The notes below the pieces were generated by a model. The model was not told where the DNA came from. It saw only the letters and a program-made list of their open reading frames with translations, and did no database searches. DNA of 47,400 nucleotides, taken from the NCBI RefSeq assembly GCF_001667585.1, contig NZ_LZJZ01000055.1, forward strand, positions 1 through 47,400, written 5' to 3'. The DNA comes from Mycobacterium sp. E2733. Its GTDB lineage: Bacteria; Actinomycetota; Actinomycetes; Mycobacteriales; Mycobacteriaceae. A program made the translations under genes and the position numbers. Shown piece by piece: positions 8,268 to 17,644 of the stretch (positions are counted from its first letter, which is position 1; every line of letters starts with the position of its first letter).

Positions 8268-9142
8268 CCGTCGTCGTCGGGTATCGGGCCGGCAAGGTGG
8301 GACTTTCGGGTTTGCATCTCGGCCTGCGCATCGCGCGGACCCGCGGGACCTCGCTCACTGTGGTGACCATCGTGCCCAAACCGTGGCTGACGCCGTCGTT
8401 CGCCCGCGTCGACGCCGAATACGAGCTGTGGGCTGACGCCCTGGCCGCGGAGTCGGCGAAGGAGGCCGGCCGTTTTCTGGACACGGTGGCCGACGGCATC
8501 GACGTCACTTACCTGCACCGCGCGCACGGCTCGGTGTCGGGCGGACTCCTAGAAGTCATCCACGAGGTTGACGCCGACGTGCTGGTGCTGGGCTCGTTGC
8601 CCAGCGGCGGGCGAGGGCAGGTGCTGATCGGCTCCACCGCCGACTGGCTGCTGCACGCCTCGACCGTGCCGGTGGCCATCAGCCCCCGCAATTACCGTGC
8701 ACACCAAGGCAAGTTGACCCGCCTCACCTGTGCCTACTCGGCCACCCCCGATGCGATCGACGTGGTGAGACGCTGCTTCGAATTCGGTCAGCGATTCGGT
8801 GTGCCGGTGCGGGTGATCACCTTCGCGGTTCGCGGCAAGACGATGTATCCACCGGAGGTCGGGCTCGAGGTCGAGGACGAGGTTTTGCAGGCCTGGGCGT
8901 CGCAGGTGCGAGACATCCTCGAGGAGCTGAAGACGAACGGGATCGTCAGCGAAGATGTTGCGTTACAGGTCGTTACCGGCCGCACTTGGAAAGATGCGCT
9001 GGCGAAGGCGGATTGGCAGGAGGGCGAGATCCTGGCATTGGGCACCCGGCCGCGCGGGGACATCCGGCGGGTCTTCCTCGGTTCCCGCAGCGCCAAGATC
9101 ATCCGCGAGAGTCCGGTGCCGGTGCTGGTGCTGCCCGGCTAG
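8264..9142 (+). CDS. Tandem-domain universal stress protein
   Basis: This 292-residue protein has two USP domains. Each ends in an ATP-binding loop of the G-2x-G-9x-G-[ST] type: GSLPSGGRGQVLIGST in the first half and GTRPRGDIRRVFLGSRS near the C-terminus. It is the counterpart of Rv2319c. The GTG start overlaps the permease stop, so it is translationally coupled to rocE. A regulatory partnership with the permease is therefore plausible, but not shown. Its stop shares a CTAG palindrome with the stop of the convergent uspC gene. Confidence 0.9.
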   Translation: MTVVVGYRAGKVGLSGLHLGLRIARTRGTSLTVVTIVPKPWLTPSFARVDAEYELWADALAAESAKEAGRFLDTVADGIDVTYLHRAHGSVSGGLLEVIHEVDADVLVLGSLPSGGRGQVLIGSTADWLLHASTVPVAISPRNYRAHQGKLTRLTCAYSATPDAIDVVRRCFEFGQRFGVPVRVITFAVRGKTMYPPEVGLEVEDEVLQAWASQVRDILEELKTNGIVSEDVALQVVTGRTWKDALAKADWQEGEILALGTRPRGDIRRVFLGSRSAKIIRESPVPVLVLPG

Positions 9143-10476
9143 CGCTGCGCCGCGGCGTTGGCGGCCGCCTGAGCGCGTTCTAGGGTCGCCGCGACATCGC
9201 CGCGGCCCAAGAACATTTCGTCAAAGTAGGGCTTCAGGGCGTCGCTGCCGGCTGCGAAGCCGGCGCCGCCGGGGGCCGCGACGCGCGGGCCGTTGAGCAC
9301 GGCGAAGAAGGGCGTGACGTCGACGCCCCGGGCGGACCAGTACTTGAAGTACACCGGCTGAGCCGACAGCACCGCCGGGATGGCCGCACCCTCGCGTCCC
9401 AAGAATTCGTTGCCCTCCTTGCTCCCCATCCACGCCAGGACCTGACGCACCGCGTCGGGATGCTTCGTCGCCGCATTGCCCGCCGCCGCAATGCCATTGG
9501 TGACACTCACCCGGCCTACCGGGCCCACCGGCATCATCGTCACGCCCCAGTGGAAGCGGGCATCGCGGGCCACCGGCGCCAGGTTGTAGGTGCCGGACTG
9601 GAACAGCGCCATCCTGCCGGCCAGGAACTGGTTACGGGAGAAGTCGCCGTTGTCGTTCGTGTCGGACGCGGGCGGTGCGACGTGGTCGTCATTGATCAGG
9701 CCGACCAGATAGCGGAAGGCTTGCACCGCACCGGGATTGTCGAAGGCGAACGCATCGCCGCGTTGGAAAACCCCGCCGGCCGAACCGATGTAGTTGAGGT
9801 AGATGCCCTGCGGGTCGTTGGCGGCGTTGTAGCCCCACTGCCGGACCCGCCCGGCGTCGAAACCCGCCGCATTTCCGGGGCGTCCGTCGGCGTCCACGGT
9901 GAGCCGGGCGAGCACGGGCCGAAGCGTGTCGCCGCCAGCGGTGCTCCACCGCAACCCGTTCAGCTGGGCGGGGTCGACGCCGGCCGCGGCGAGCAGGTCC
10001 GCGTTGTAATACAGCGCGATCCCGGCATCGGTCAGCTGCGGCACCCCCCACAGCGCGCCCCCGCGGGTGAACTGGTCGACGACCGCCGAATCCCACGCCG
10101 AGGCAGAGCTCGGTTTGAGGGCCAGGCCGATGTTCATCAGCCGCCCGCTGTCGGCGTAGGCGGCCAGATAGGCGTTGGACAGCCAGAAGATATCGTCGGC
10201 ACTGCCGCCGGCGATATCGGTGCGCAGCGTGTCGAAGTACGTCGAATACGCAACCACGCTGGTGTGCACCGCGATATCGGGATGCGCGCGATTGAACGCC
10301 TCGAACGACTGCCGATAGGCGGCGGCGATCTGTTCGGCCCAGACGCGCACGGTCACGATGATCTTGCCGCCGGGGGGCTGACCGGAGTAGTCCAGCAGCA
10401 CCGCGGTCGCCCCCAAGAGCACCGCGACCAACGCGAGCGCCCCGGCCATCAGCGTCGAAAAGCGGGGCCGGCTCAT
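9139..10476 (-). CDS. uspC: Sugar ABC transporter substrate-binding protein UspC
   Basis: This 445-residue extracellular solute-binding protein of family 1 has an N-terminal hydrophobic segment (residues 9-28). It is syntenic with M. tuberculosis uspC (Rv2318), whose product has been reported to bind amino-sugars. No cysteine is visible anywhere in the translation, so it cannot be a canonical lipoprotein and is presumably anchored by its uncleaved N-terminal helix or released by signal peptidase I. It lies last in the uspA-uspB-uspC operon, 79 bases after uspB, with a large inverted repeat ending just before its start codon. No ATPase gene is present in the operon, so a shared ATPase is likely. 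Confidence 0.9.
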   Translation of the reverse strand: MSRPRFSTLMAGALALVAVLLGATAVLLDYSGQPPGGKIIVTVRVWAEQIAAAYRQSFEAFNRAHPDIAVHTSVVAYSTYFDTLRTDIAGGSADDIFWLSNAYLAAYADSGRLMNIGLALKPSSASAWDSAVVDQFTRGGALWGVPQLTDAGIALYYNADLLAAAGVDPAQLNGLRWSTAGGDTLRPVLARLTVDADGRPGNAAGFDAGRVRQWGYNAANDPQGIYLNYIGSAGGVFQRGDAFAFDNPGAVQAFRYLVGLINDDHVAPPASDTNDNGDFSRNQFLAGRMALFQSGTYNLAPVARDARFHWGVTMMPVGPVGRVSVTNGIAAAGNAATKHPDAVRQVLAWMGSKEGNEFLGREGAAIPAVLSAQPVYFKYWSARGVDVTPFFAVLNGPRVAAPGGAGFAAGSDALKPYFDEMFLGRGDVAATLERAQAAANAAAQR

Positions 10477-10480
10477 CTTG

Positions 10481-10549
10481 CGCGCCGAGATTGCCGTGGT
10501 GGTCGTGGATCCCCCGGAATCGCAGCCGTCACGGCAATCTCGGTGCGCG
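10481..10549 (-). repeat. Inverted repeat between uspB and uspC
   Basis: Arms CCGAGATTGCCGTG (10485-10498) and CACGGCAATCTCGG (10530-10543) are perfect over 14 bases. They extend by a further four G-C pairs after a two-base bulge, with a 31-base loop. In the minus-strand message the 3' arm ends four bases before the uspC ATG, so the hairpin covers the region where its ribosome site should be. It may stabilise the upstream message or tune uspC translation, or be a dispersed palindromic repeat. Confidence 0.75.
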
Positions 10550-10555
10550 GACGGC

Positions 10556-11371
10556 TCACTTGAGCCCCGAAACGACGATCGATGCGACGATGTGGCGCTG
10601 GAAGACCACGAAAAGCGCGATCAGCGGGACGATCGCGACGGTCGTCGCCGCCATGACCAACGTCCACTGGGAGTTGAACCGCGACTGCAGATCGGCCGTC
10701 GCCACCGTGAGCACCCGCCACTTGTGCCCACTGGTGATCACCAGCGGCCACATGAAGTTATTCCACTGCGAGACCACCGTGATCAGAGTCAAGGCGGCCA
10801 ACACCGGCCGGCTGGACGGAATCACCACATGCACGATCACGTCCAGGGTGTTGGCCCCGTCCAGGTGGGCGGCGTTGACCAAGTCGTTGGGGATGATGCG
10901 GAAGTGCTCCCGCAGCAGAAAGATCGCGTACGGCGAGCCGAACATGAAGGGCAACACCAAGGCCCAGAATGTGTTGCGCAGGCCGAGCTGGGCCATCATC
11001 AGATACAACGGCACCACCGTGACCGTCCCCGGCACCATCAGCGTCGCGATGTAGACCCAGAACAGTGCGTCGCGACCGGGAAATTGCAAACGCGCGAACG
11101 CATATGCGGCCAGCACCGAGAAGGTCAACTGGCCCACCAGGATCACGGCGGTCATCAAGGCGGTCACCGCCGCCGCGCGGCCGAATCCGGCTCCACCGAG
11201 GTCGGCGTAGTTCGACAGGGTGAATGGCCGCGGCAGCTGCAACGGCGTGCCGCTGGCGAACTGGTGTGCCGAGGTGAACGAGGTCAACAAACCAAGTAGG
11301 AAGGGGACCAACGTGATCAGCGCGCCGAGGATCAGTCCGCCGTAGATGGCGAGCCGGCTAGGTGAGGTCAT
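10556..11371 (-). CDS. uspB: Sugar ABC transporter permease UspB
   Basis: This 271-residue permease of the MalG/CUT1 type has six predicted membrane helices. An EAA-like cytoplasmic loop (AAHLDGANTLDVIVHVVIP) binds the ATPase. Its start overlaps the end of uspA by 14 bases. It is the counterpart of Rv2317. It pairs with UspA to form the membrane channel for the UspC-delivered substrate. Confidence 0.92.
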   Translation of the reverse strand: MTSPSRLAIYGGLILGALITLVPFLLGLLTSFTSAHQFASGTPLQLPRPFTLSNYADLGGAGFGRAAAVTALMTAVILVGQLTFSVLAAYAFARLQFPGRDALFWVYIATLMVPGTVTVVPLYLMMAQLGLRNTFWALVLPFMFGSPYAIFLLREHFRIIPNDLVNAAHLDGANTLDVIVHVVIPSSRPVLAALTLITVVSQWNNFMWPLVITSGHKWRVLTVATADLQSRFNSQWTLVMAATTVAIVPLIALFVVFQRHIVASIVVSGLK

Positions 11372-12242
11372 AGCTGATCCGCCGCCGGAAGTAGAGTTGC
11401 TGCACCATGGTGACGCCGATCAGGATGACGAACAGCACCACTGCCATCACCGAGGCGCGCCCGATGGCCGCGGCGCCGAATGCCTCGGCGTAGATGCGGT
11501 GGGCCACCAGGTCGGTGCTGCCTGCCGGGCCGCCGCCGGTCAGCGCGTAGACCATGTCGAAAACCTGTGCGGTGCTGACGATCCCGGTCACAAGTACGAA
11601 GAACGTAGTAGGCCGCAGCATGGGCAGCGTGATGCGCCAGAACCGTTGCCATGCGGTGGCGCCGTCGGTGCGCGCGGCGGCGTGAATGTCGGCGGGGATC
11701 GCCAGCAGGCCCGCCAGAAACGACAGCGAGATATAGCCGACGTTGGTCCACACGACGACGGCCGAGACGAGCGGCAGCGCAAAGTTGGGGTCAGTCAGCC
11801 ATTCGATGCTGTGTCCCAGCAGGGTGCTCACGGCTCCGTCGGTGGGGGCCAGGATCCAGCGCCACAGCACGGCGATCGCCAGGGGCGCGCAGATCCACGG
11901 GAGCACATAGAGGGTGCGGAACAGGCCGGTGCCGGGGAGTTGGCGGGCCAGCATGTACGCGGCCAGCAGGCCCAGCACCGTCTGCGCCGGCACCACGATC
12001 GCCACGAAGAGGGCGGTGACGATCAGCGAGTTGGCGAAGTTGCGATCCGTCAGCACCGACCGCCAGTTGGCCAGACCCACATAGTGCAGCGGGCCCAGCA
12101 GGTCCCAGCGGTAGAGGCTCAGCCAGATCACCACGAGGATGGGCAGCAGCAAGAAGGTCGCGACGCCGAACAGGCTGGGCGCCAGCAGGGCATAGCCCAG
12201 CGCGGCGGAGCGAGGCTGTGTCCGCAGGACGCCGCTGGCCAT
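11358..12242 (-). CDS. uspA: Sugar ABC transporter permease UspA
   Basis: This 294-residue permease of the MalF/CUT1 type has six predicted membrane helices and the EAA-like loop AAARTDGATAWQRFWRITLP. It is the first gene of the uspABC operon and the counterpart of Rv2316. The ATG at 12242 has no clear ribosome site. TTTAATT lies a few bases upstream, so a leaderless transcript is possible. It is divergent from tldD across about 58 bases. Confidence 0.92.
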   Translation of the reverse strand: MASGVLRTQPRSAALGYALLAPSLFGVATFLLLPILVVIWLSLYRWDLLGPLHYVGLANWRSVLTDRNFANSLIVTALFVAIVVPAQTVLGLLAAYMLARQLPGTGLFRTLYVLPWICAPLAIAVLWRWILAPTDGAVSTLLGHSIEWLTDPNFALPLVSAVVVWTNVGYISLSFLAGLLAIPADIHAAARTDGATAWQRFWRITLPMLRPTTFFVLVTGIVSTAQVFDMVYALTGGGPAGSTDLVAHRIYAEAFGAAAIGRASVMAVVLFVILIGVTMVQQLYFRRRISYDLT

Positions 12243-12300
12243 GGGGTAATTAAAGCGGGCGGGGCCGGGGTTTGGGGTGAACGGCCGTTACGGTGGATCC

Positions 12301-13830
12301 GTGACACCGAACCGGGGGATCGATGCCGACTTCCTCAACCTGCCGCGCCACCAGTTGGCCGAAGCCGCGCTTTCTTCGGCCACCGCGGCCGGCGCCAGCT
12401 ACGCCGACCTGCGGGTTCACCGCATCGTGACCGAGATCATCCAGCTGCGCGACGGGGAGCTGGAGACGGCGGTCGTCAACCGCGAGGTCGGTCTGGCGGT
12501 GCGGGTGATCGTCGATGGCACGTGGGGATTCGCCTCGCACGCGGAGCTGGCGCCCTCGGTCGCCGCCGAGACCGCGCGTCGCGCCGTGCAGGTGGCCACG
12601 ACGCTGGCGACGCTGAACAGCGAGCGCGTCGAGTTGGCGCCCGAGCCGGTGTACGCGGATGCCACCTGGGTTTCCGATTACCGGATCGACCCGTTCAGTG
12701 TCCCGGCCGCCGACAAGATCGACGTGCTGGAGGAATACTCGGGCCGGCTGCTCAGCGCCGACGGTGTCGACCACGTCTCGGCCGTGCTCACGGCCGTCAA
12801 GGAGCAGACGTTCTACGCCGATACCTTCGGATCGTCGATCACCCAGCAACGGGTGCGGGTGCAGCCGTCGCTCGAGGCGGTGACCGTCGACGCCCAGGCG
12901 GGCAGCTTCGACTCGATGCGTACGCTGGCCCCGCCGATGGGGCGCGGCTGGGAAGTGCTGGCCGGGGACGAGGTGTGGAACTGGACCGACGAGCTGGCGC
13001 AGCTGCCGTCGCTGCTGGCCGAAAAGGTCAAGGCGCCCAGCGTGACCGCGGGGCGCAAAGATTTGGTGATCGATCCCACCAACCTGTGGCTGACCATTCA
13101 CGAATCCATCGGGCACGCAACTGAATACGATCGGGCCATCGGCTACGAGGCGGCCTACGCGGGCACGTCCTTCGCCACGCCTGACAAGCTCGGCACCATG
13201 CGGTACGGCTCCCCGGTGATGAACGTGACCGCCGACCGCACCGTCCAATACGGGTTGGCCACCATCGGTTACGACGACGAGGGGGTGGCGGCACAAAGCT
13301 GGGATCTGGTGCGCGACGGGATATTCGTCGGCTATCAGCTCGACCGGGTGTTCGCGCTGAGACTCCGCCAGGGGCTCTCACAGCCGCGGTCCAACGGGTG
13401 CTCCTATGCCGACTCGCCGCATCATGTGCCGATTCAGCGGATGGCGAACGTGTCCCTGCGGCCCGCGCACGAGGACGTCAGCACCGCCGACCTCATCGGC
13501 CGCGTCGAGGACGGCATCTACATCGTCGGCGACAAGTCATGGTCGATCGACATGCAGCGCTACAACTTTCAGTTCACCGGTCAGCGGTTCTTCCGGATCC
13601 GCGACGGTCGGCTGGACAGTCAATTGCGAGACGTCGCCTACCAGGCCACCACCACCGATTTCTGGAACTCCATGGAAGCCGTGGGCGGGCCGTCGACGTG
13701 GCGGTTGGGTGGCGCGTTCAACTGCGGAAAGGCCCAGCCCGGCCAGATCGCCCCGGTCAGCCACGGCAGCCCGTCGGCATTGTTCCGCGGCGTGAACGTG
13801 CTCAACACCCGGACCGAGGGCGGCCGATGA
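12301..13830 (+). CDS. tldD: TldD-family metalloprotease subunit
   Basis: This 509-residue protein (from GTG at 12301; GTG at 12277 is an alternative) carries the zinc motif HESIGH at residues 267-272, followed by ATEYD. This is the HExxxH signature of TldD. TldD acts with TldE/PmbA as a heterodimeric peptide-degrading protease. The TldE partner is encoded immediately downstream with an ATGA overlap. It is the counterpart of Rv2315c. In enteric bacteria the pair matures microcin B17 and degrades CcdA; the mycobacterial substrate is unknown. Confidence 0.9.
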   Translation: MTPNRGIDADFLNLPRHQLAEAALSSATAAGASYADLRVHRIVTEIIQLRDGELETAVVNREVGLAVRVIVDGTWGFASHAELAPSVAAETARRAVQVATTLATLNSERVELAPEPVYADATWVSDYRIDPFSVPAADKIDVLEEYSGRLLSADGVDHVSAVLTAVKEQTFYADTFGSSITQQRVRVQPSLEAVTVDAQAGSFDSMRTLAPPMGRGWEVLAGDEVWNWTDELAQLPSLLAEKVKAPSVTAGRKDLVIDPTNLWLTIHESIGHATEYDRAIGYEAAYAGTSFATPDKLGTMRYGSPVMNVTADRTVQYGLATIGYDDEGVAAQSWDLVRDGIFVGYQLDRVFALRLRQGLSQPRSNGCSYADSPHHVPIQRMANVSLRPAHEDVSTADLIGRVEDGIYIVGDKSWSIDMQRYNFQFTGQRFFRIRDGRLDSQLRDVAYQATTTDFWNSMEAVGGPSTWRLGGAFNCGKAQPGQIAPVSHGSPSALFRGVNVLNTRTEGGR

Positions 13831-15200
13831 TCACCCCGCAGCATGTCGTCAACCTCGTTTTGGAGGAGGCCGCCAATCTCGGCGGCGCGAGCGAGACCAT
13901 GGTGCTCGTCACCGACAAGGTCGAGGCGACGTTGCGCTGGGCGGGCAATTCGATGACCACCAATGGGGTTTCGGTCAATCGCAACATCACGGTGATCTCC
14001 GTCGTCCGTCAAGGGTCCAGCGCGCGCATCGGCACGATGGTCTCCGCCGAGGTGGATCCGCGGGTCATCCCCGAGCTGGTTGCGGCGTCCCAGGCGGCGG
14101 CCCGCTCGGCGCCCGAGGCGGGCGATGCCGCGCCGTTGTTGGCCGATACCGGCGTGCCGGTCGATTGGGACGCGCCGGTGCCCGGCACCGGACCGTTGGT
14201 GTTCGCCGATGTCGCTGACTCCTTGAGCCGCGGCTTCCGCGGCACCGACCGGTTGTACGGCTTTGCGCACCATAGCGTTTCGACGACTTTCCTGGCATCG
14301 TCGACTGGAGTGCGTCGCCGCTATGCGCAGCCCGCCGGTGCGGTGGAAATCAACGGCAAACGCGGCGACGCAAGTGCGTGGGCGGGTATCGGCACGCCTG
14401 ACTTCGTCGAGGTGCCAATGGATTCGCTGCTCGAGGACGTGTCGATGCGGCTCGGCTGGGCCGAGCGACGGGTGGAACTGACCGCGGGGCGCTACGAGAC
14501 GATCATGCCGCCGTCCACGGTGGCCGACATGATGCTCTACCTGGCCTGGTCGATGGCCGGCCGGGGCGCACGGGAGGGCCGCACCGCGTTCTCCGCCCCC
14601 GGTGGCGGGACGCGGGTGGGGGAGCGGCTCACCGAGTTGCCGCTGACGCTGTTCTCCGATCCGATGGCGCCGGGCCTGGCGTGCACACCGTTCGTCGCGG
14701 TGAGCAACTCGTCGGAGACGGCGTCGGTTTTCGACAACGGCATGGAGATCGGTCAAGTGGACTGGATCCGCAACGGGGTGATCAACTCGCTGGCCTACCC
14801 GCGCGCGACGGCCGCCAAGTTCGACGCCGATGTCGCGGTGGCCGCCGACAACCTGGTGATGACCGGCGGATCGGCCGAGCTTGCCGACATGATCGCGGCC
14901 ACCGAACGCGGCCTGCTGCTGACCACGCTCTGGTACATCCGCGAGGTCGACCCCACCACGCTGCTGCTGACCGGGCTGACCCGCGACGGTGTCTACCTCA
15001 TCGAAGATGGCGAGGTGACCGCCGCGGTCAACAACTTCCGGTTCAACGAGAGTCCGTTGGATCTGCTGCGGCGGGTCACCGAGGCCGGGGCGAGCGAGAA
15101 GACCCTGCCACGGGAGTGGGCGGACTGGGCCACCCGTACGGCAATGCCGTCGCTGCGGATACCGGACTTCTATATGTCGTCCGTGAGCCAGGCGCAATAG
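13827..15200 (+). CDS. pmbA: TldE/PmbA-family protease partner
   Basis: This 457-residue protein lacks an HExxxH motif, as expected of the TldE/PmbA subunit, and ends with the conserved family region around NNFRFNESPLDLLRRV. The start ATG at 13827 overlaps the tldD stop, so the two subunits should be made in equal amounts. It is the counterpart of Rv2314c. Confidence 0.88.
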   Translation: MITPQHVVNLVLEEAANLGGASETMVLVTDKVEATLRWAGNSMTTNGVSVNRNITVISVVRQGSSARIGTMVSAEVDPRVIPELVAASQAAARSAPEAGDAAPLLADTGVPVDWDAPVPGTGPLVFADVADSLSRGFRGTDRLYGFAHHSVSTTFLASSTGVRRRYAQPAGAVEINGKRGDASAWAGIGTPDFVEVPMDSLLEDVSMRLGWAERRVELTAGRYETIMPPSTVADMMLYLAWSMAGRGAREGRTAFSAPGGGTRVGERLTELPLTLFSDPMAPGLACTPFVAVSNSSETASVFDNGMEIGQVDWIRNGVINSLAYPRATAAKFDADVAVAADNLVMTGGSAELADMIAATERGLLLTTLWYIREVDPTTLLLTGLTRDGVYLIEDGEVTAAVNNFRFNESPLDLLRRVTEAGASEKTLPREWADWATRTAMPSLRIPDFYMSSVSQAQ

Positions 15201-15239
15201 CGATTGCCGCTGGGCCGCCCGCGTTCTACCGTGTGACGA

Positions 15240-16106
15240 ATGGCGGCTCCGGTTTCGGTTCGCGAAGATCAGCTGACGCGGTTGGTGGCCCTGGCCCCGG
15301 GTTCCCCGGCGGACGCGCGCATTGCGGCCCTGGTTCGTCGGATATGCGCACACACGCTGTCGCTGCCGCCACTGCCCAGTCCCGTCGAGGTCGGCGCGCC
15401 CGAGTCGGAGGCCGAAGTCGTCGTCGCCGAGTTCGCCGAACAGTTCAGCGCCGACGTATCCGCGATCACTGGTGAGCAGCGGTCCCGGCTGGTTAAGCAC
15501 TTGGGCGATAAGACCTTTGGCATGGTGGTCCTGATGTATATCGCCGACTTCGTTCCGCGGGTGCGGGCCGGCCTGGAAGCGCTCGGCGTCGGCTCGGAGT
15601 ATTTGGGCTGGGTCGACGGCCCCATCGGATGGGATTACGGCCCCGAGCCGTCGGGTCCGGTGTTCAACGACTTCCTGCCCGCGGTGGCCCGGATGCGTGC
15701 GCTTGATCCCGTGACCTCCGAGCTGGTCCGGTTGCGCGGGGCGACCCAGCACAATTGCCGGTTGTGCAAGTCGCTGCGCGAGGGCGCCGCCCTCGATGCG
15801 GGCGGTTCGGAAACGCTTTACGACGAGATCGATCGCTTCGAGTCCTCGGGTCTGCTCGACGGCCGCGCGAAAGCAGCCCTGCGCTATGTCGACGCGTTAA
15901 TTTGGGACCCTGCGCACCTCGCCGCCGACGACGCCGCCGAGGTGCGCTCCCGGTTCTCGGACGCCGAGGCCGTCGAGCTCACCTTTGACATCATGCGGAA
16001 TGCAAGCAACAAAGTTGCCGTCGCTTTGGGCGCGGACGCCCCGAGGGTCGAGCAGGGTACCGAGCGATATCTGCTCGGGGCCGACGGCCAAACCGTATTC
16101 AACTGA
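15240..16106 (+). CDS. AhpD-like / carboxymuconolactone decarboxylase-family protein
   Basis: The 288-residue product is all-helical in appearance. It contains [10 protein letters not shown] with a CxxC pair (Cys173 and Cys176) after a histidine, the redox motif of AhpD-like proteins. The C-terminal part continues with a helical region typical of CMD-family proteins ([20 protein letters not shown]). It lies 39 bases after pmbA on the same strand and may be co-transcribed. A peroxidase-adaptor or redox role is inferred from the family only; the N-terminal 130 residues are an extension with no recognised motif. Confidence 0.7.
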   Translation: MAAPVSVREDQLTRLVALAPGSPADARIAALVRRICAHTLSLPPLPSPVEVGAPESEAEVVVAEFAEQFSADVSAITGEQRSRLVKHLGDKTFGMVVLMYIADFVPRVRAGLEALGVGSEYLGWVDGPIGWDYGPEPSGPVFNDFLPAVARMRALDPVTSELVRLRGATQHNCRLCKSLREGAALDAGGSETLYDEIDRFESSGLLDGRAKAALRYVDALIWDPAHLAADDAAEVRSRFSDAEAVELTFDIMRNASNKVAVALGADAPRVEQGTERYLLGADGQTVFN

Positions 16107-16493
16107 CGACCGCGCGTACGGCCGAAGCGGTCATACCGCCGGTGGGGGGCGCCTAGCTACTGGTCAAGCACTACGTCGGCGTGGCCGACTCTGCCATGAA
16201 TGCTGGGTTGTCATCGATGGGCGCAAATCTCTCGGCCCGGCACGAAGTACGAAATGTTAACCATCCGTACACGACTACGCAAACAAGAGTTCGTCACTCG
16301 GGGGACGATCCTTGGCTAAATTCATATCTCGGCACCGAAGCTGATACGCGACGGTGATCTCAGGTGGCGGCGCCGCCTGAGTTGACGACCATCGACCGCG
16401 TGATTGTTAGCCGTGGTTCTCGGTTAGCAGTTACCACCAAGGCTTGGTTTGCGTCGGAGAGCAGCACCGCTCCACGCAGAGGGAGGACCGGAG
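16107..16493. other. Intergenic stretch upstream of the first DUF732-like gene
   Basis: No convincing gene is seen here. The stretch holds a strong inverted repeat at 16359-16381 (CTCAGG and CCTGAG arms around a GC core). GTTAGC-type short repeats near 16405-16425 (GTTAGCCGTGGTTC and GGTTAGCAGTTACC) could be promoter or regulator sites for the downstream secreted protein gene. Confidence 0.4.
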
Positions 16494-16916
16494 ATGACAA
16501 TGACCCGTGCACGCTCGCGCATGCGAGTGTCATCGGTCTGGGCCGCCGGCGTAGCGCTGGGGGCGTCGATGCTCGGCGGCGCGGTGCTGTCAGCACCGCA
16601 AGCTTCGGCGGCCTGCAACTTGAGTCCGAAGGACGATCAGTACATTCAGCTGCTGGCGCAGAACAAGATGGTGCACAACGCCGATTTCAGCGACTGCACC
16701 GAGGCCGCCGAGGGGCGATGGTTCGCCGACCAGGTTCGGAACCACCCCAACCCATTTGGGGAGGCCCAGGAACTGGTCAACATGATCACGAACACGACGT
16801 CGATGTCCCAGGCCCAGGCCGAGTGGGAGGTCGAATCGGCGATCTACGTTTATGCGCCGGAAATGATCCCGAAGATCAAGGATCAAGCCGCGCACGCTTC
16901 CTGGCCGGCCGCGTAG
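16494..16916 (+). CDS. Secreted DUF732-like protein, copy 1
   Basis: The product has 140 residues, starting at the ATG at 16494 behind AGGGAGGA. It has a signal peptide (arginine-rich start, hydrophobic core, cleavage after APQASA). The mature helical domain of about 95 residues has two cysteines (ACNLSP and DFSDC). It is similar in size and export to mycobacterial DUF732 proteins, whose function is unknown. A closely related copy lies 280 bases downstream, about four fifths identical in the mature part. Confidence 0.82.
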   Translation: MTMTRARSRMRVSSVWAAGVALGASMLGGAVLSAPQASAACNLSPKDDQYIQLLAQNKMVHNADFSDCTEAAEGRWFADQVRNHPNPFGEAQELVNMITNTTSMSQAQAEWEVESAIYVYAPEMIPKIKDQAAHASWPAA

Positions 16917-17196
16917 AAGCACTTGTTTCCGTTTGGCTGCACCAGCTAACTCAGAAGTAGGCCACCTGCACCGCTGGGCGGGCGATCAACGTTCAGTCCG
17001 CGATTGCCGTTTCCGCGGCGGCCGTTTCTCGCCTGAGTTTCACCTGCCGCTCGAATACCGAACGCGCACTGGCAGTTTGGCTAACGTTGTTCATTCGTTG
17101 TTCGACCGGCGCGTCGTTTGCCACGCTCATCGACGGTGGTATCCGAGCGTTAGCGCGGAAGGGAAAGTAGCAAATCCGGTGAGGGGGTCTGGAGAA

Positions 17197-17622
17197 GTGA
17201 CGATTACACGATCGCGCGCGCAGGTGCTGTCGGTGGGGACCGCAGGCGTTGCGCTGGGAGCCGCGATGCTGGGAGGTGCCGTGCTGTCAGCGCCGCAGGC
17301 GTCGGCGTCGTGCAATATGAGCCCCGCTGACGACCAGTACATCAAGCTGCTGGCGCAGAACAAGATGGTTCACAATGCCGATTTCAATGACTGCAGCGAG
17401 GCCGCCGAGGGCCGCTGGTTCGCCAGCCAGGTACGGGCCAACCCCAATCCGTTCGGAGAGGCCCAGGAGCTGGTCAACATGATCACCCGCACCACGCCGA
17501 TGTCCCAAGCTCAGGCCGAGTGGGAGGTCGAGTCGGCGATCTACGTGTACGCGCCAGACTTGATTCCCAAGCTCAAGGATCAGGCCGCCCGGCAGGTACC
17601 TGGGCAGCCCGCCCCCGTGTGA
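17197..17622 (+). CDS. Secreted DUF732-like protein, copy 2
   Basis: The product has 141 residues from the GTG at 17197, preceded by a GGAGA ribosome site. It has a signal peptide ending APQASA and the same two cysteines (SCNMSP and DFNDC) as copy 1. The two genes are a tandem duplication. The 280-base spacer between them shows no clear gene and is not obviously repeated, so each copy likely has its own promoter. It is convergent with the P-type ATPase gene. Confidence 0.82.
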   Translation: MTITRSRAQVLSVGTAGVALGAAMLGGAVLSAPQASASCNMSPADDQYIKLLAQNKMVHNADFNDCSEAAEGRWFASQVRANPNPFGEAQELVNMITRTTPMSQAQAEWEVESAIYVYAPDLIPKLKDQAARQVPGQPAPV

Positions 17623-17644
17623 TGCCCTAGCAGCCGGTGTGACT

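Noticed and set aside
13638..15752. 704-codon minus-strand frame opposite pmbA and the AhpD-like gene
   Set aside because: It is a mirror of two well-supported genes, and its composition is that of a shadow frame.
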